Assembly: GCF_001540865.1 (NCBI RefSeq)
Contig: NC_033628.1
Location: 10,468,415-10,532,414, forward strand
Length of the DNA stretch: 64,000 nt
Source of the DNA: Ananas comosus
Lineage: Eukaryota; Streptophyta; Magnoliopsida; Poales; Bromeliaceae
Reading direction: 5' to 3'
Positions 33,444-44,747 of the stretch are shown piece by piece. The translations under genes and the position numbers were made by a program. The first letter of the stretch is position 1. Every line of letters begins with the position of its first letter. The notes under the pieces were generated by a model. That model had not been told where the DNA came from. It saw only the letters and a list, made by a program, of their open reading frames with translations, and made no database searches.

Positions 33444-35084
33444 AAGGCCGTGCTGGTGCATCGTGCTGTGAATTTAGGTATCAGCAACTCCTTGAACATC
33501 TCGGCCGGTCCCTCCAGCTGCAGCGCCACGTCGTCGACCATATCCTCCGTCCTAACCGGCTGCGTCTCGACCTCCTCCCGTTAACGCGGCAACCTGCCCC
33601 TCGTGAGTTACACCTCCGGCTGTTGAACCGCTCGCAACCGCGGCCGTGTCCCCCGCATTATCTCCTGGTGTGGAAGCTAGGTGGGCTGCTGTCGCAACCG
33701 CCGCATCCACTACTAGGACTTCGTCGCCACCGGCGAAGATTTCTGGTGGAGCCGCCGGCAGTACAGGCCCTCGACGCACTAAACAGCCACCTTGCGGTAA
33801 AGAAAGAAGAACCTTAAGAGTGGAGAAGCCAACACAGCAACCGAGCAACGCCTCTCTCTTTGTCTCTCTCACTCTCTTTCTCTTTCTCTTTTTTCTTCTT
33901 TCTGTTTTCTTCTTCTTCTTCTCCCTCCCTGTTTACCTACGTTCTCCGCGCGTTAATCAACCCAAGCAAAATTTTGTTTATGATACATGCACCTGGACCA
34001 AATGGTGCAGATACACGTGCCCTCAATTGACCAAACATCTGGTTTGTGAATGGTCTGATCCCTGTCCAGCTCAGGTCGAGTTTTACTGATTTAACCAAAA
34101 CTTAATCATTGCAGGTCGTGTTCAAGTATTATAAAGTAATAATAAAATTTAAAATAATATATTTTTTATATATAATAATAAAATCATATCATGAACTAAT
34201 ATTTTTTAATAAAGATTCGGTTTAATTCAACTAAACATTTTAAATAGATACAATTATCTTATAATTTAGTCAATTCAATATTCGACAACCTAAAATAAAA
34301 CTGAACTATTTAATTAAGCCAACCAAAGTAATTTTGGCTTTGACAAATGACCAAACCATCAATTTAACAGCCAATCTTATTTGATTTCATTAAAAAAATT
34401 GAATAGATCAAGTTTCTCATAGTTTAGCGAATTATCTAACTCAGTGTTACCCTGACTTACTTATAAGTTGAACTAAAAATTTAATAATTTTTTATTTTTT
34501 ATAATCGACTACCAACTGTCAATCTTACCTAGTTAAAACAAAAAATTGAATAGATCAAGTTTTTACATTTAACTTAGCGAAATGTTTAACTCAATGACAG
34601 TCTGTTTAGCTTTTAATGATCCTAATATTTTCTCTGTTATTTTAAAGTCATAACATCTGCACTCCATATGTTAATAGTTCTTAATAGAAACGTCACTTTT
34701 AAAATTTAATGAAAGTATAAATAGTAAAGTTAATTTGCAAACTTAAGATTTAGATTTAGAATAAAATTAAAACTTACTCTTAAAATTTAAATTGTTTATT
34801 TTATTTAAATTGATATGAGTAGCGAACGAGATAAAAAAATTAAGCTAAAATTAAAACAAAATACTTATAGGATGGTTCGAGCTTCCTCTGCTTCCGGATC
34901 CCCGTGCGTGTCTCTAGATAAATTTTTGTACTCTCTATTTTAACTGTCTTTTAGTTATTTTTTTTTTTTCTTTTAACACAATCCCCTCTTTTTGTTTGTT
35001 TTGTATTTCCTTTTTTTTAATTCAACTTTTATTTTATTTTCAAATTAGTTATACTATCAAGGTGCTGATAAATTTAACTGGCGA

Positions 35085-35086
<2 letters not shown>
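33444..35086. other. Mirror (reversed, NOT complemented) copy of 31500-33148
   Basis: Reading this stretch right to left gives the WEX-6 5' half, leader, promoter and upstream flank base for base. Position i here equals position 66592-i for partners about 32120-33148: for example the WEX-6 ATG at 32793 appears as GTA ending at 33799, and the 17-bp promoter motif appears reversed at 33989-34005. A 15-bp indel (the 32127 duplication is single here) shifts the sum to 66577, and a 2-bp indel near 31750 shifts it to 66579. Several coding lines of 60 bases are identical; the distal part has scattered substitutions. Reading frames in it (for example 33428-33817) are therefore meaningless. Confidence 0.93.
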
Positions 35087-35118
<32 letters not shown>

Positions 35119-35353
35119 TCGCCAGTTAAATTTATCAGCACCTTGATAGTATAACTAATTTGAAAATAAAATAAAAGTTGAATTAAAAAAAAGGAAATAC
35201 AAAACAAACAAAAAGAGGGGATTGTGTTAAAAGAAAAAAAAAAAATAACTAAAAGACAGTTAAAATAGAGAGTACAAAAATTTATCTAGAGACACGCACG
35301 GGGATCCGGAAGCAGAGGAAGCTCGAACCATCCTATAAGTATTTTGTTTTAAT
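34850..35353. repeat. Perfect 504-bp palindrome without spacer
   Basis: Each arm is 252 bp, centred between 35101 and 35102 within a TA run. Position i pairs with 70203-i; every block I compared matches, including the 12-base T/A homopolymer. It overlaps the mirror repeat: the right arm is the reverse complement of mirrored sequence, hence the plain complement (not reversed) of about 31500-31755. Confidence 0.93.
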
Positions 35354-35363
35354 AAAACCTTGT

Positions 35364-35676
35364 CAACGATGACCGGTTCTACTTCACTGGTGTTGTCGTG
35401 GCGCTGGCCATGAATGCGCTGCGGATGGAGTACGGCTTCACGGTGAGGGTTGCAGTGGACCTCGGGGATGCGGCATGGAGAAGGCTGCTGCGGGACGATC
35501 TGCGTTGCGCTAGGCTGGACCATCTGCCGTGCGAGGTGATGGGGATTGTGATAAACAGGGCGGACGAAGTGCTAAGGAGCGAGTGGCGTGAGCGAGTGCT
35601 TCTCCCGGAGCAAGTTGTCGTGGCATGCGCCAACGCCTTCGTCTCCTACGAGCTCGGCAGGATTCTGTCAGGTTAG
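35364..35676 (+). pseudogene. WEX-6, 3' half
   Basis: Frame NDDRFYFTGVVVALAMNALRM through VDLGDAAWRRLL, DDLRCARLDHLPCEVMG and FVSYELGRILSG to stop. Second-motif Asp position is Ala; third motif VxxxN (VACANAF). The downstream flank (ACTGCTGGTGTAAC, then GCATGCATATATACCC at 35830-35870) is shared with WEX-7 and WEX-8, placing it in that subfamily. It may be joined to 32793-33112 in an intact allele. Confidence 0.8.
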
Positions 35677-36793
35677 GGGCTCCATCCATTTCTTGATCGC
35701 ATCTTTTGGTCTATTTGATCGAGAACATGCACGCATGGAGATGGTGATATGTGTCCTTCTTTTTTTTTTTTTTTTTTTTTAATGCTAGTTATGTAAAGAT
35801 AATCGATCATGCCTTGAACGTACGTATGATACTGCTGGTGTAACAAGCATGCATATATACCCTGCAGGTGGGGATTTCTTGTAAAAATAGGTACGGAACC
35901 CGGACGATGCAGCGAAAAAAAAAATACAACAATAAATTATTATAACTATTAATATTATTTTTTTTTTCTATTATGCATTAATACTTTTAAATATTAATGT
36001 TTCGAACCTATAAAGGTTCCCGATTAATAAGTTTGATGTGGCGGAAAGTATCGTATAAAATCAAAGCAAAAATCGTAAGCTTATATACAACATCAAATTC
36101 AATCAACCTGATCAGAGCCAAGCATATGTATAGCAACAAAACAATAAAGAGAATATGTCGAGGAATTCTTTGCACACATTAATGAGGAGAGAGTATCAGC
36201 GGAGTTGGTAAACAATAGGGCAAAAATTTTATGGAACTGTGTCCATAAAATGCAATTTAAACATGAGAGCCCAAACAAAAAAAGAAAACATGAAACAGTA
36301 TCTATAGCAAATTTTCAACAGTGAATCCTGAACAGATTTCGAAACATTTCCACATTCAAAGAGGAGTTGTTCACCTACTCCTAAAAGCAAAAGGAGCAAA
36401 AACTATAGCAATACCAATACAGCAGACAATAAAACAGTAAATTATTTTATGCATTAATATTTTTAAATATTATTTATCTCAGTATTGAATAACTAAAACT
36501 ATTTGCAAATAGATAACCGAGTAGATTTAGAAACATGAGCGAAGTACAAAATTCCCACAAAATTTCTGCATATTTTCAGAAGAAAGAATGAAATATCATT
36601 TTATCTCTAGCATCATAGATAAAAATTGCTCTCAGCAGTACTGCTCTAGGCAGCGAAAAATTTGCGAACCAACCAACATTGATCTGTTCCAATCATTAAT
36701 TCATGTAATTGTTCGGAATACAGTAACAACAGACACAACCAACCCACACACACTCACACATAAAAGCAAACAAACAGGCATTTAGTCACGTTT
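35677..36793. other. WEX-6 3' flank and AT-rich intergenic
   Basis: Holds a T-run (about 35760-35780), the shared WEX-6/7/8 downstream block, then A-rich sequence with no recognisable gene. Confidence 0.5.
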
Positions 36794-37207
36794 CTAGGAA
36801 ACTGTCGAATGGTGTTGCATGGTATATTGTTCAGCATATGTTTTGTTTTCTTTCGCCGCATATTTTTCAACTATGGCAAAGTGTATGGTGTGGCGAAATC
36901 GTGGTTTCAAAGAAAAAGGCTGGTGCTTTAATTTCGGGGCGAAAATTGGAGAATATTTATAATCGTGAATAATCATAAGCATGACAAAAATGTTTGCAGC
37001 AAAGAACAGCAGGCTCGCTAACCAAAGTTGTATGAAGACATTCTTTCCCTTGAATTCAAGCGGGTAAGCCCACATTAGCCAATGAATTTGAGATCCCATC
37101 CACACTAAGACGCATATCAAATCTCTAGATTTGAGTCCCATACTGATCCAAGGGAGAATCAGCGGCAAAAGGCAAAAGAACCACACAAAGTACTGAGCAG
37201 TAATAAC
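36794..37207 (-). pseudogene. PIGM: Orphan last exon of GPI mannosyltransferase 1 (PIG-M)
   Basis: The minus strand reads [40 protein letters not shown] and [20 protein letters not shown], then a tail and stop. This is the C-terminal membrane region of PIG-M, the ER enzyme that adds the first mannose to GPI anchors. The exon is preceded by a good acceptor (CTCTTCAG at 37215-37208). The runs of hydrophobic residues form at least three membrane segments. No other PIG-M exon is seen in the upstream 550 bp before the protease exon, so it looks like a dispersed fragment, although a long intron cannot be excluded. The frame itself is open. Confidence 0.7.
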
Positions 37208-37737
37208 CTGAAGAGTAAACATAACAGTTATCAGATTACACAAACAAAACTCTATATAGGTTTGTTAGCGATTTGAATAAGACAATATATTTACTATGAT
37301 TTTATCATATTAGCTGTTTAAAGTGTTTATGTTCATTAGTCAAATGAACTGCTCCATTATCATTGTATGTAAATATAACGTTCAGATTCTTTTATTCAAG
37401 AACTTCATATGTATATCAAATTTAAAAGAAAAGGAGTACTCAAAGAATAAAAGGCAAAATTTATGACAAAGATATTTAATAATTAGTGAAAGATGCTCAA
37501 GAGTTTTATAATAAACAAATTCAAAATTGAGGAGCTTATATGAAAAAGATGAATAATATAAAAATGTGGAATACCTATACATAAACTACTAAAAAATGAA
37601 GCTCATGTAGCGTACGTTGACATTGCATGATATATGGAATCAATCAAAAACATGTAGTAATTATTTTTTCTTGAGAACTAATTAGTTTAAGGCTTCTGAT
37701 GATAGAGAAAATTGATGTAGTAATTACCACAAGGGCC
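37208..37737. other. AT-rich spacer between two minus-strand exons
   Basis: No coding sequence recognised. Could be intron sequence of the protease gene to its right (a donor GTAATT begins at 37737) and of PIG-M to its left, but they cannot belong to one protein. Confidence 0.4.
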
Positions 37738-38183
37738 TTGGTACTTCACATCAGTTACTGCACCTATTTCCCTCCAATCAATGCTCGGAGCCTAGTCAGA
37801 GGGGGGCCCCTCCAACTCGCATACCTCATCGGTGGCGGTGATGGCTCTGACGGCCTCGAATTATTCGAAGGCTTAGCCCCAGTGTAAGTAGGCACGATCT
37901 CCTTGTTGGTCAGATCAGCAAACTGGTTCACGGCGAGAGCGTACGACTGCGCTCCTCCCAGGTTGAACACATCGATGAAGTTGACGTTCTCCTTGAATAT
38001 CTCGAAACAGCGCCACTTCTCACCTTCGTCGCGGCAAGTGCAATTATACTTAGCCATCCATGCTTCAAATCTATTCCCTATTGATTGATTACAATCATTA
38101 GGATCATAATTGGCCACTGCACAACAACACAACATCAAACATGTAAAGCAGAAAAGAGCTAGAAGTTTCAATATAGAAGCCAT
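37738..38183 (-). pseudogene. Papain-family cysteine protease exon 1 (bromelain-like), broken
   Basis: MASILKLLALFCFTCLMLCC is a signal peptide. Then comes an I29 propeptide: RFEAWMAKYN, EKWRCFEIFKENVNFIDVFN (ERFNIN-like, with Cys at the usual Arg) and YALAVNQFADLT (GxNxFxD-like, Gly replaced by Ala). The open frame then goes off into PSPPPMRYASWRGPP. In the +1 shifted frame the mature start is visible, IDWREIGAVTDVKYQGPCG, then a donor GTAATT at 37737, the usual intron place just before the catalytic Cys motif. A frameshift near 37800-37880 and a TAG before APSIDWRE disrupt it. Exons with the catalytic Cys/His/Asn are not seen. Secretory/vacuolar protease in function if it were intact. Confidence 0.75.
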
Positions 38184-38282
38184 TGTAGCTAGCTATTTTG
38201 CTTTAAGCAAAAGCACTTTTGGGTAGTGCTTAGGGCTTCTTATGCAATTTTTGTTGGTGAAAATGTGCTTGTAGGCTAGGTC

Positions 38283-38292
38283 ATATATATAG
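38283..38292 (-). promoter_or_regulatory. TATA box of the cysteine protease gene
   Basis: CTATATATAT on the minus strand, about 100 bp before the ATG at 38183; the spacing is normal for a plant promoter. Confidence 0.55.
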
Positions 38293-39299
38293 GAATTGGA
38301 AGTGGAATATGTTGGGCTTTGAAGGAGTGATAGGGTACAGCTGTTATGCAAAAAATAAGCATACAACTTGCACATGAAACCGTGTTATCCTCTTGTTTAC
38401 ATTTCCTACGCGGGCAAGGAGTGAGTAATATATACATGGATAGCTTCAGCAAGAAAGAAGAACTCAATTTTATACCAGATCAATTGATATATACTATTGG
38501 ATAGGGTACGTACACTAACGATTAAAAAAAGCATAAAGTTAAAAGTCTAAGTAAATTATATAGCTAAAAACTGGATCATGACATAATTCTAAATAAGTTC
38601 CATTTCTTACATATACGGAATTTGATTCTTCATTTTTTGTCTTCACTTCACTTGTTTGATTCTTTATTATTTGTCTTCACTTGTTTGAACATCATCAGCA
38701 TACCTGAGGCCTGGTTGTTGACCTACTTCTCTCATGCATCTAATCACGACGACATCTTTCCCTTTCCGCTCTTGCTCCTTTCACTGTCCACTCTCGCTCC
38801 TTATTATTTTATCATCCTCTTCCTTTGCTCTCGCACTTCGCTCTGCTCTCGCTCCTCATTAATGGCAGCCGGGTTGGTCGCGTCATGCTGGGGGTCCGAT
38901 CTCGGTTAGGATCGTCGGCGGCATGGCGGGCGAGTTGGTCGCGTCATGCTGACGTCCTCGCTTCGCAGCCGGACGGCGGTCTCTTCTATCCCTTCTGCAC
39001 CTTCCGTACGTGTTTTGGACGGGTGGCGGTCTCTTCTCTTCCCTCTGGATCCTCCGTTGGGGTGTCAGCGGGCATGGCGGGCGGGATAGATGCGTCATGC
39101 TGATGTCCTTCCTCGGCATGGTGGGCGACATGGACGCGTCGTATCCGTCCCTCCTCTTCGTGTGGTTATGTTGATCCGAGGAGGTAGGTTGTCAGGTGGT
39201 ATCTTCCCTCCTCACTAAAAACTCCATCTAAATTTTTCATATCAGCTGTAGAGTTGTCATTTTTAAATCAGAGTTTAGCTTTTATATCAAAGCTTACCC
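38293..39299. other. Upstream region and GC-rich unexplained block
   Basis: 38840-39130 is GC-rich with three imperfect copies of a GCATGGCGGGCG / GCGTCATGCTGACGTCC phrase (about 38875, 38935, 39080). No protein family recognised in any frame. Confidence 0.4.
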
Positions 39300-40950
39300 A
39301 CAGTAAGGTTTGATCACTGCATAGTAATATACGCATCTTCTCGACTATGAAAAAGCAATTAAGTTGCAAGCTAATCTCAGCAACAAAGCATTTGAAAAAT
39401 TAGAGGACACTGAAGAAATAAATAGCATAAAAATTGAGGCAACCAAAAGGAATCAGGTATTAAAGGGAGAGAAAGCCAAAAAAAAGAAAACCCCATAGTG
39501 TAATATCGAAAGTAATTAGTAAAAAATGGGAACCAACAATGGAAATTCAAAAGATCTGAAGTAATCCAGCAAAAGAGGGTAATCAACAATTCCTTTTTTG
39601 TTCCCAACCTGTAGCTTTCTATTTTGCTGAAACCATCATTGTCTCTATCAATCAATTCATATAAGGCAAACATGAAAGAAGAACAGGGATGCAAAGAACC
39701 AAGTTTGAGGAAAACCAAATAATTAGGCAAAAAATTTGCACAATGCTCCTCGGCAAAGATAGAAAATTAATGAAGAAGAAAATATGTATAAAAACTGAAC
39801 AATTAGGGAAAGAAACAGAAAAATACAGTAGCAAAGTAAAAGTTAATATGAAGGCAGAGTTACATAAGAGAGTAGCGACAAAGTAAGCACGGGAAGTATT
39901 GAGGAAAAGAAATAAGAAGTAAAACCCATAGCATCTTTTTAGGCGACTTTGGAAGAGGCTCAGATTGACCACTACATAGTAATGTATGCATTTTCTCTGT
40001 CATGAAAAATATTTTAGTTGCAAACTATACTCAGCAACAAAGCATCTAAAAAATTAGATGGTGCCGGAGGAACAAATAGCATCGAAATAGAGGCAACCAA
40101 AAAATATTGGGTAGTTAAGGCGAGAGACACAGCAGAAGGATAAACCCCACAATGTAATATCGAAATTAATTCGGCAGAAATTAGCAGTAGACAGTAATCA
40201 ACAATGCAGCCATGCACAACAATTGTGTAATATCCCTCGTGGAAACGAAAAAGCACCTAGGCGAAAATTTTGTACAAAAGCTAAACAATTAGTCAAAAAA
40301 GGAAAAATATAGTAACATAAACATAATAAAAATATATATAAAATCTAATGGGGAAAAGTTGATAGCCTCATAATAAACCAGTCATGTAAAAAATTTGTAT
40401 AATATCCCTCGGGGGAACAAAAAATTATCTAGACAAAAAATTTGTAAAATTACTAAATAATTAGTAAAAAAAAATAGTAGCAGAATAAAAGTTAGTAGAA
40501 AATCTGAAGCAATGTAGGAGAGTAGCAAGAAAATAAGAAAAATAGTGAGGGGCAAAATTGAGAACCACATAGTAATATATGGATTTTCTCCAACATGAAA
40601 AATAGCTAAGCTGCAAACTATGCTCAGCAACGAAAAACTAAAAAAATTAGAGGGCACTGGAGGAGTAATGGTGTAAGTAATTCAGTAGAAATTAGGAACT
40701 TGCAATGAAAATTTTAAAAATTCTAAACAATTTAGTAGAAGAACGGGGTCAACAATTTTTTTATTTGTTCCCTTCTTTGCGGAAATCATCATCTCCTCTA
40801 TCAACCAAGGAAGCATCAAACAGAAGGCAGAGAAGCAAGCAAGTAGGCATTCATTGCACTGAGACCTCATCGAGGAAAATCACCCAAACAAAAGCATCAT
40901 ACAAAGAGAGGGAGAAGCAAATAATAAATAGGTAATAAATAAGCAATAAA
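39300..40950. repeat. Degenerate three-unit direct repeat (about 600-660 bp)
   Basis: The block CATAGTAATATACGCAT...CAGCAACAAAGCAT...AAAATTAGAGG recurs at about 39317, 39975 and 40573. Other shared pieces are CCCCATAGTGTAATATCGAAA (39493, 40145) and CAACAATTCCTTTTTTGTTCC (39587, 40757). Units diverged by substitution and indel; A-rich; no coding. Confidence 0.6.
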
Positions 40951-41767
40951 TAGGAGATGTATAGGCAAGTAATTAGGCAATTGTTATACTAACTCTCTGT
41001 CAAAGAAGAAGCACATTCTATAAAAAAAACATGAATTGGGAGTTAGGATCGAACACTCAACACCCAAAATCTCACTTTGAAAATAGCAACTCAAATGTAC
41101 TAACAGCAAAACATAAGAAAGGAAATCACAGTAAATAAAGTATTCACCACACATTAATGTGTCATAACCAGCAGTGGTAAGTAGAGGAATCGTACTAAAT
41201 AGAGTAGGAAGCAAAGGAGCACAATGGAAAGAAGTAGCTGAGCGGACCAAAATTGCTGAGAGGTTCACTGCGGCAACCTGGCAAACACAGGAAAAGAGAA
41301 TATCAGTAGAAATTCACAACACAATCTGTTGGACCCACCACAAAAATATGTTGGAGAAAGTAGACCTTTAGGATTAAGGGGTGCCGGATGCTCTTAACAA
41401 CATGTTGCAACGTTCAAAAGCACCACAGGGCAAGAACGACAGAGCAACAATATTCAAAAAACAGGGGGTTCAAAATTAGGGGGAAATAGAAATGTGCAGA
41501 CAAAAAAAACACCACCTCCTTTAGTATTTATAGTAACCGGAGAGAGGAAAAGCAAGTAGAATACAATGAAAGAGGAGAAATCAGGGAGAGAGAACAGACG
41601 GACAAAGATGAGCAGCCGCATGGAAGCCCCACAGAAAATCATACATAGGAGGGAGAGAGAGAGAGCACGCGAGCGCCATGCCCTATGGGATGTGGGCTGC
41701 GATAGCGGAGGACAACAGGATAGGGAAATAAAAGAAGCCGTGATATATACCTTGCATTAATTTAATG
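40951..41767. other. Intergenic, no gene seen
   Basis: A-rich sequence with a GA-rich stretch (41645-41675, AGGGAGAGAGAGAGAGC). Nothing recognised. Confidence 0.4.
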
Positions 41768-42175
41768 CTAATTAATGCCTGCTGACCACAAACCACAGGG
41801 AGGAGCCACGCCGGATTGTACAGCAGAACACATGCGGCCGACGGCACAACGCCAACCCCCGATTGTACGAAAAGTCGGACGGGACAGGGCAGACGCGCGA
41901 CAGGAGGGGAGGCGCCATACCGCACGACGTCGCGACTGCGCAGAGAGGACGAAGGGAGAGCGAAGTGGGAACGCCGCGCCGTACGGGGACACGGCTGCGT
42001 TCCCGAGGGAGGACGACGACCACCGCAGCGAAGGCAAAGAGGACGAAAAAGTCAGAGCGGACCATCCCGGCGAAGACAAAAAGGAAGAAAGGAGAGCGCG
42101 GGGGAGGGGGCTGGGCGCGGGGCCGGGGGTGGGCGCGGCGAGGGCGGAGAGCTCGAAACGCAGGGAGGGCTCCAT
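41768..42175 (-). CDS. Hypothetical GC-rich open frame
   Basis: The minus-strand ATG at 42175 starts a 135-residue Ser/Arg/Ala/Pro-rich frame (MEPSLRFELSALAAPTPGPA...). The island 41770-42240 is sharply GC-rich in an AT-rich setting and could be a first exon or captured fragment. No domain recognised, and other frames are also open because of base composition. Low confidence that it is a gene. Confidence 0.2.
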   Translation of the reverse strand: MEPSLRFELSALAAPTPGPAPSPLPRALLSSFLSSPGWSALTFSSSLPSLRWSSSSLGNAAVSPYGAAFPLRSPFVLSAQSRRRAVWRLPSCRASALSRPTFRTIGGWRCAVGRMCSAVQSGVAPPCGLWSAGIN

Positions 42176-42847
42176 TAGGGTTGCCGATTCATAAGTTGAC
42201 GCCCCCGCTTGCGCCCGCTCGCGATAGCCAGCAAATAGGGCGAGGAGGGAGGGGGCGGGAAGGAGGAGGAGGATGGAGGTGGGTATGGAGGTGGGTATGG
42301 AGGGTGAGAGAGTAAGGGAGGCATGCGAAAAAAAATAAAAATTAAGGTACCGGCAGCATGGAGAGGGGTATGAAGGTGGGTATGGGGTGGCAGTATGGGA
42401 NTTTTTTTTTTTTTTTTTTGAGTACGGAATCATTTCTCCGCCTCTTATACTACTTTACGTAAAAGTTTTATTTAAAAAATGATAAATATTAATTTGTCTT
42501 TTGTGAAATAGCATATTTTTACTTAATGACCACTCTGTGCTTCATGCAAATACTTGTTCTACTGACGAATTCACAGGGTTTCTAATGGTAAAACAAGGAA
42601 AGTGAAAAAAAAAAAAAGGCTTCTTGAGTTTTGAGTTCCAATGGATATATAGTGTTATAGTGTAAGAATTTGCTCCCTTCTGCTAATTCGGACGTTATTG
42701 CGGTTGGATTGCCACATCTCCTTTTTCACATAAAAAAATAAAAAAATATTTGTACGATTTACTAAAATTTTAGTCATAACATTCTTCTGTAAGTATTACA
42801 AGTTTTTATTTATTTTGTGATAAGCATAGAATTATGTGAAATGCCCA

Positions 42848-43005
42848 AATACCGACCGTCTCTAAAGCAAGTGGCAAAGAACTTGGTCGTTGGTACCCGA
42901 GACCTAAGTTCGAATTCTAATTGATTCATATTTCTAGCTAAGTTTATTTCTAAATGAAATAAACAAAGTGGGTAGCATGCTACCTATCTATCGAAAAAAA
43001 AAGAA
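42848..43005 (+). mobile_element. tRNA-derived SINE with 8-bp target duplication
   Basis: GTGGCAAAGAACTTGG (box A-like) and AAGTTCGAATTC (box B-like, about 40 bp later) are followed by a body and a TCGAAAAAAAAAAG tail. GCCCAAAT flanks it at 42843-42850 and 43006-43013; the first bases of the SINE may overlap the duplication. The 3' part (AAATGAAATAAACAAAGTGG, GTAGCATGCTACCTATCTATC) resembles the LINE 3' ends at 26730 and 58240. Confidence 0.7.
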
Positions 43006-43118
43006 GCCCAAATTTTGGGTAAACATGGTTTTCTCGGTCTTCTAGTTGATTTTTCTTTCCAGTTGTTATCATCGGTCTAGCAGAGAAGCAAAACATTGAA
43101 TGATAATGCCCAAATATG

Positions 43119-43210
43119 TTGGACGCGACGACCTCTACTTTTGCTTCTCTGGGAATGGCGTGGAGGTTCCTCGACGACCCCTACTTTTGAATCGGCATTG
43201 GTATAAGAAT
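43119..43210 (+). pseudogene. WEX pseudogene array, partial copy 0 (tail only)
   Basis: GACGACCTCTACTTTTGCTTCTCTGGGAATGGC... to AATCGGCATTGGTATAAG matches the tail of copy 3 (45985-46066). It marks the left edge of the tandem array. Confidence 0.65.
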
Positions 43211-43777
43211 TAATTTTTAGAAATTTTGTGGTGCGTTTTATATATTTTTATTGAATATTATCTATACAAGTGAATATTTTATATTGATAATTTGCTAGCT
43301 TGACTGCATTGGATTTAAGTTTTATATATCTTTGACTCATTGTAGAACCATAGTGCAAAAAATCAACTAGCTCTCGTGCGAAACAAGATATCGCATACCG
43401 CAGGTACAAAGAGCTTTACAAGAATTTATGCAGAGGCATGAAAATCTTCCTCTACAAAAAAAATTTGATTTAGCGGCATTCAGTTTTTGCCGCCTAAAGT
43501 CAAAAAATTAAAGCAAAAACTATTAGCAGCATTAAGCTTTTAATGCTGCTTATACGTCTCGTGTTGGTAAATCTTTTAACGATATTTAAATAGATTGTTG
43601 TTAATGTTAAATAATTAGTAACATTAAATAATACCGTTATAGCGATGACTATTACCGACATTTATGTTTGTATATTTTAATAATCTCCAACACTAATAAA
43701 ATGCCGGTAATTATTATTTAATTTATAATATTATATAAATGTTAATATTTTATTTTTGATTTTCAAAAAGAAGAAAA

Positions 43778-44176
43778 ATGGCAACAACGAACCAAGTTAT
43801 CGAACGAGAGGCGAATGGCTTGATGATCTCCGAGGTGACAATCGCTGGTGTCAACTATATGCATTTCCATGATGGCCCCCGCTTCTCCGTCACTGACGCC
43901 CGGTGGATCAACACTACCCGCCAAGCCAACATCCCCTGTTCTGGCTCTGGCCAATTCCAAGTCGTCGGTCTCAAGGTCGCATACTGGCCCAATGGCAACA
44001 TCGCTGTCCTTCAGCTTTGCGTCCGCGATCGCATACTGGCCCAATGGCAACATCGCTGTCCTTCAGCTTTGCGTCCGCGATCGCTGTCTATCAGGCCTGA
44101 CGAGCTCTTCAGGTTCCTCAACGACCTCTGTTTTTGCTTCTCGACGAACCCTGCTTCTGAATCGGCATTGGTATAA
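43778..44176 (+). pseudogene. WEX pseudogene array, copy 1
   Basis: MATTNQVIEREANGLMISEV... to VVGLKVAYWPNGNIAVLQLC, then a 52-bp tandem duplication (about 43986-44089, unit GCATACTGGCCCAATGGC...) and a frame change. Only the N-terminal half of the domain exists. First motif K-V-A. No second or third motif. Confidence 0.75.
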
Positions 44177-44747
44177 GAATTAATTCATAGAAATTTTGTG
44201 GTGCCTTTTAAATATTTTTATTGAATAATTTCTATACAAGTGAATATTTTATATTGATAACTTGCTAGCTTGACTGTATTGGATTTAAGTTTTATATATC
44301 TTTGACTCATTGTAGGATCATAGTGCAAAAAATAAATCTACTCGTGCGAAGCAAGATATCACGCATACCGCAAGTACAAAGAAATTTACAAGAGTTCGTG
44401 CAGAGGCATGAAAATCTTCCACTATAAAAAAATTTTGATTTAGCGGCATTTAGCTTTTGCCATCTAAAGTCAAAAAATTACTGCAAAAATTATTAGCGGT
44501 ATTAAGCTTTTAATGCTGCTTATACTCGTGTTGATAAATCTTCTACCGGCATTTAAAAAAATTGCCGTTAATGTTAAATAATTAGTAACATTAAATAAAT
44601 ACCGTTATAGAGATGACTATTACCGACATTTAAATGTTTGTATATTTTAATCATCTCCAACACTAACAAAATGCCGGTAATTATTATTTAATTTGTAATA
44701 TTATATAAATGTTAATATTTTATTTTTGATTTTCAAAAAGAAGAAAA

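Noticed and set aside
33428..33872. Open frames inside the WEX-6 interruption that look like a proline/leucine-rich protein
   Set aside because: The DNA is reversed WEX-6 coding sequence (mirror repeat), so translations in any frame are meaningless.
35260..35523. Minus-strand frame across the palindrome edge
   Set aside because: Antisense of the WEX-6 3' half extended into palindrome sequence.
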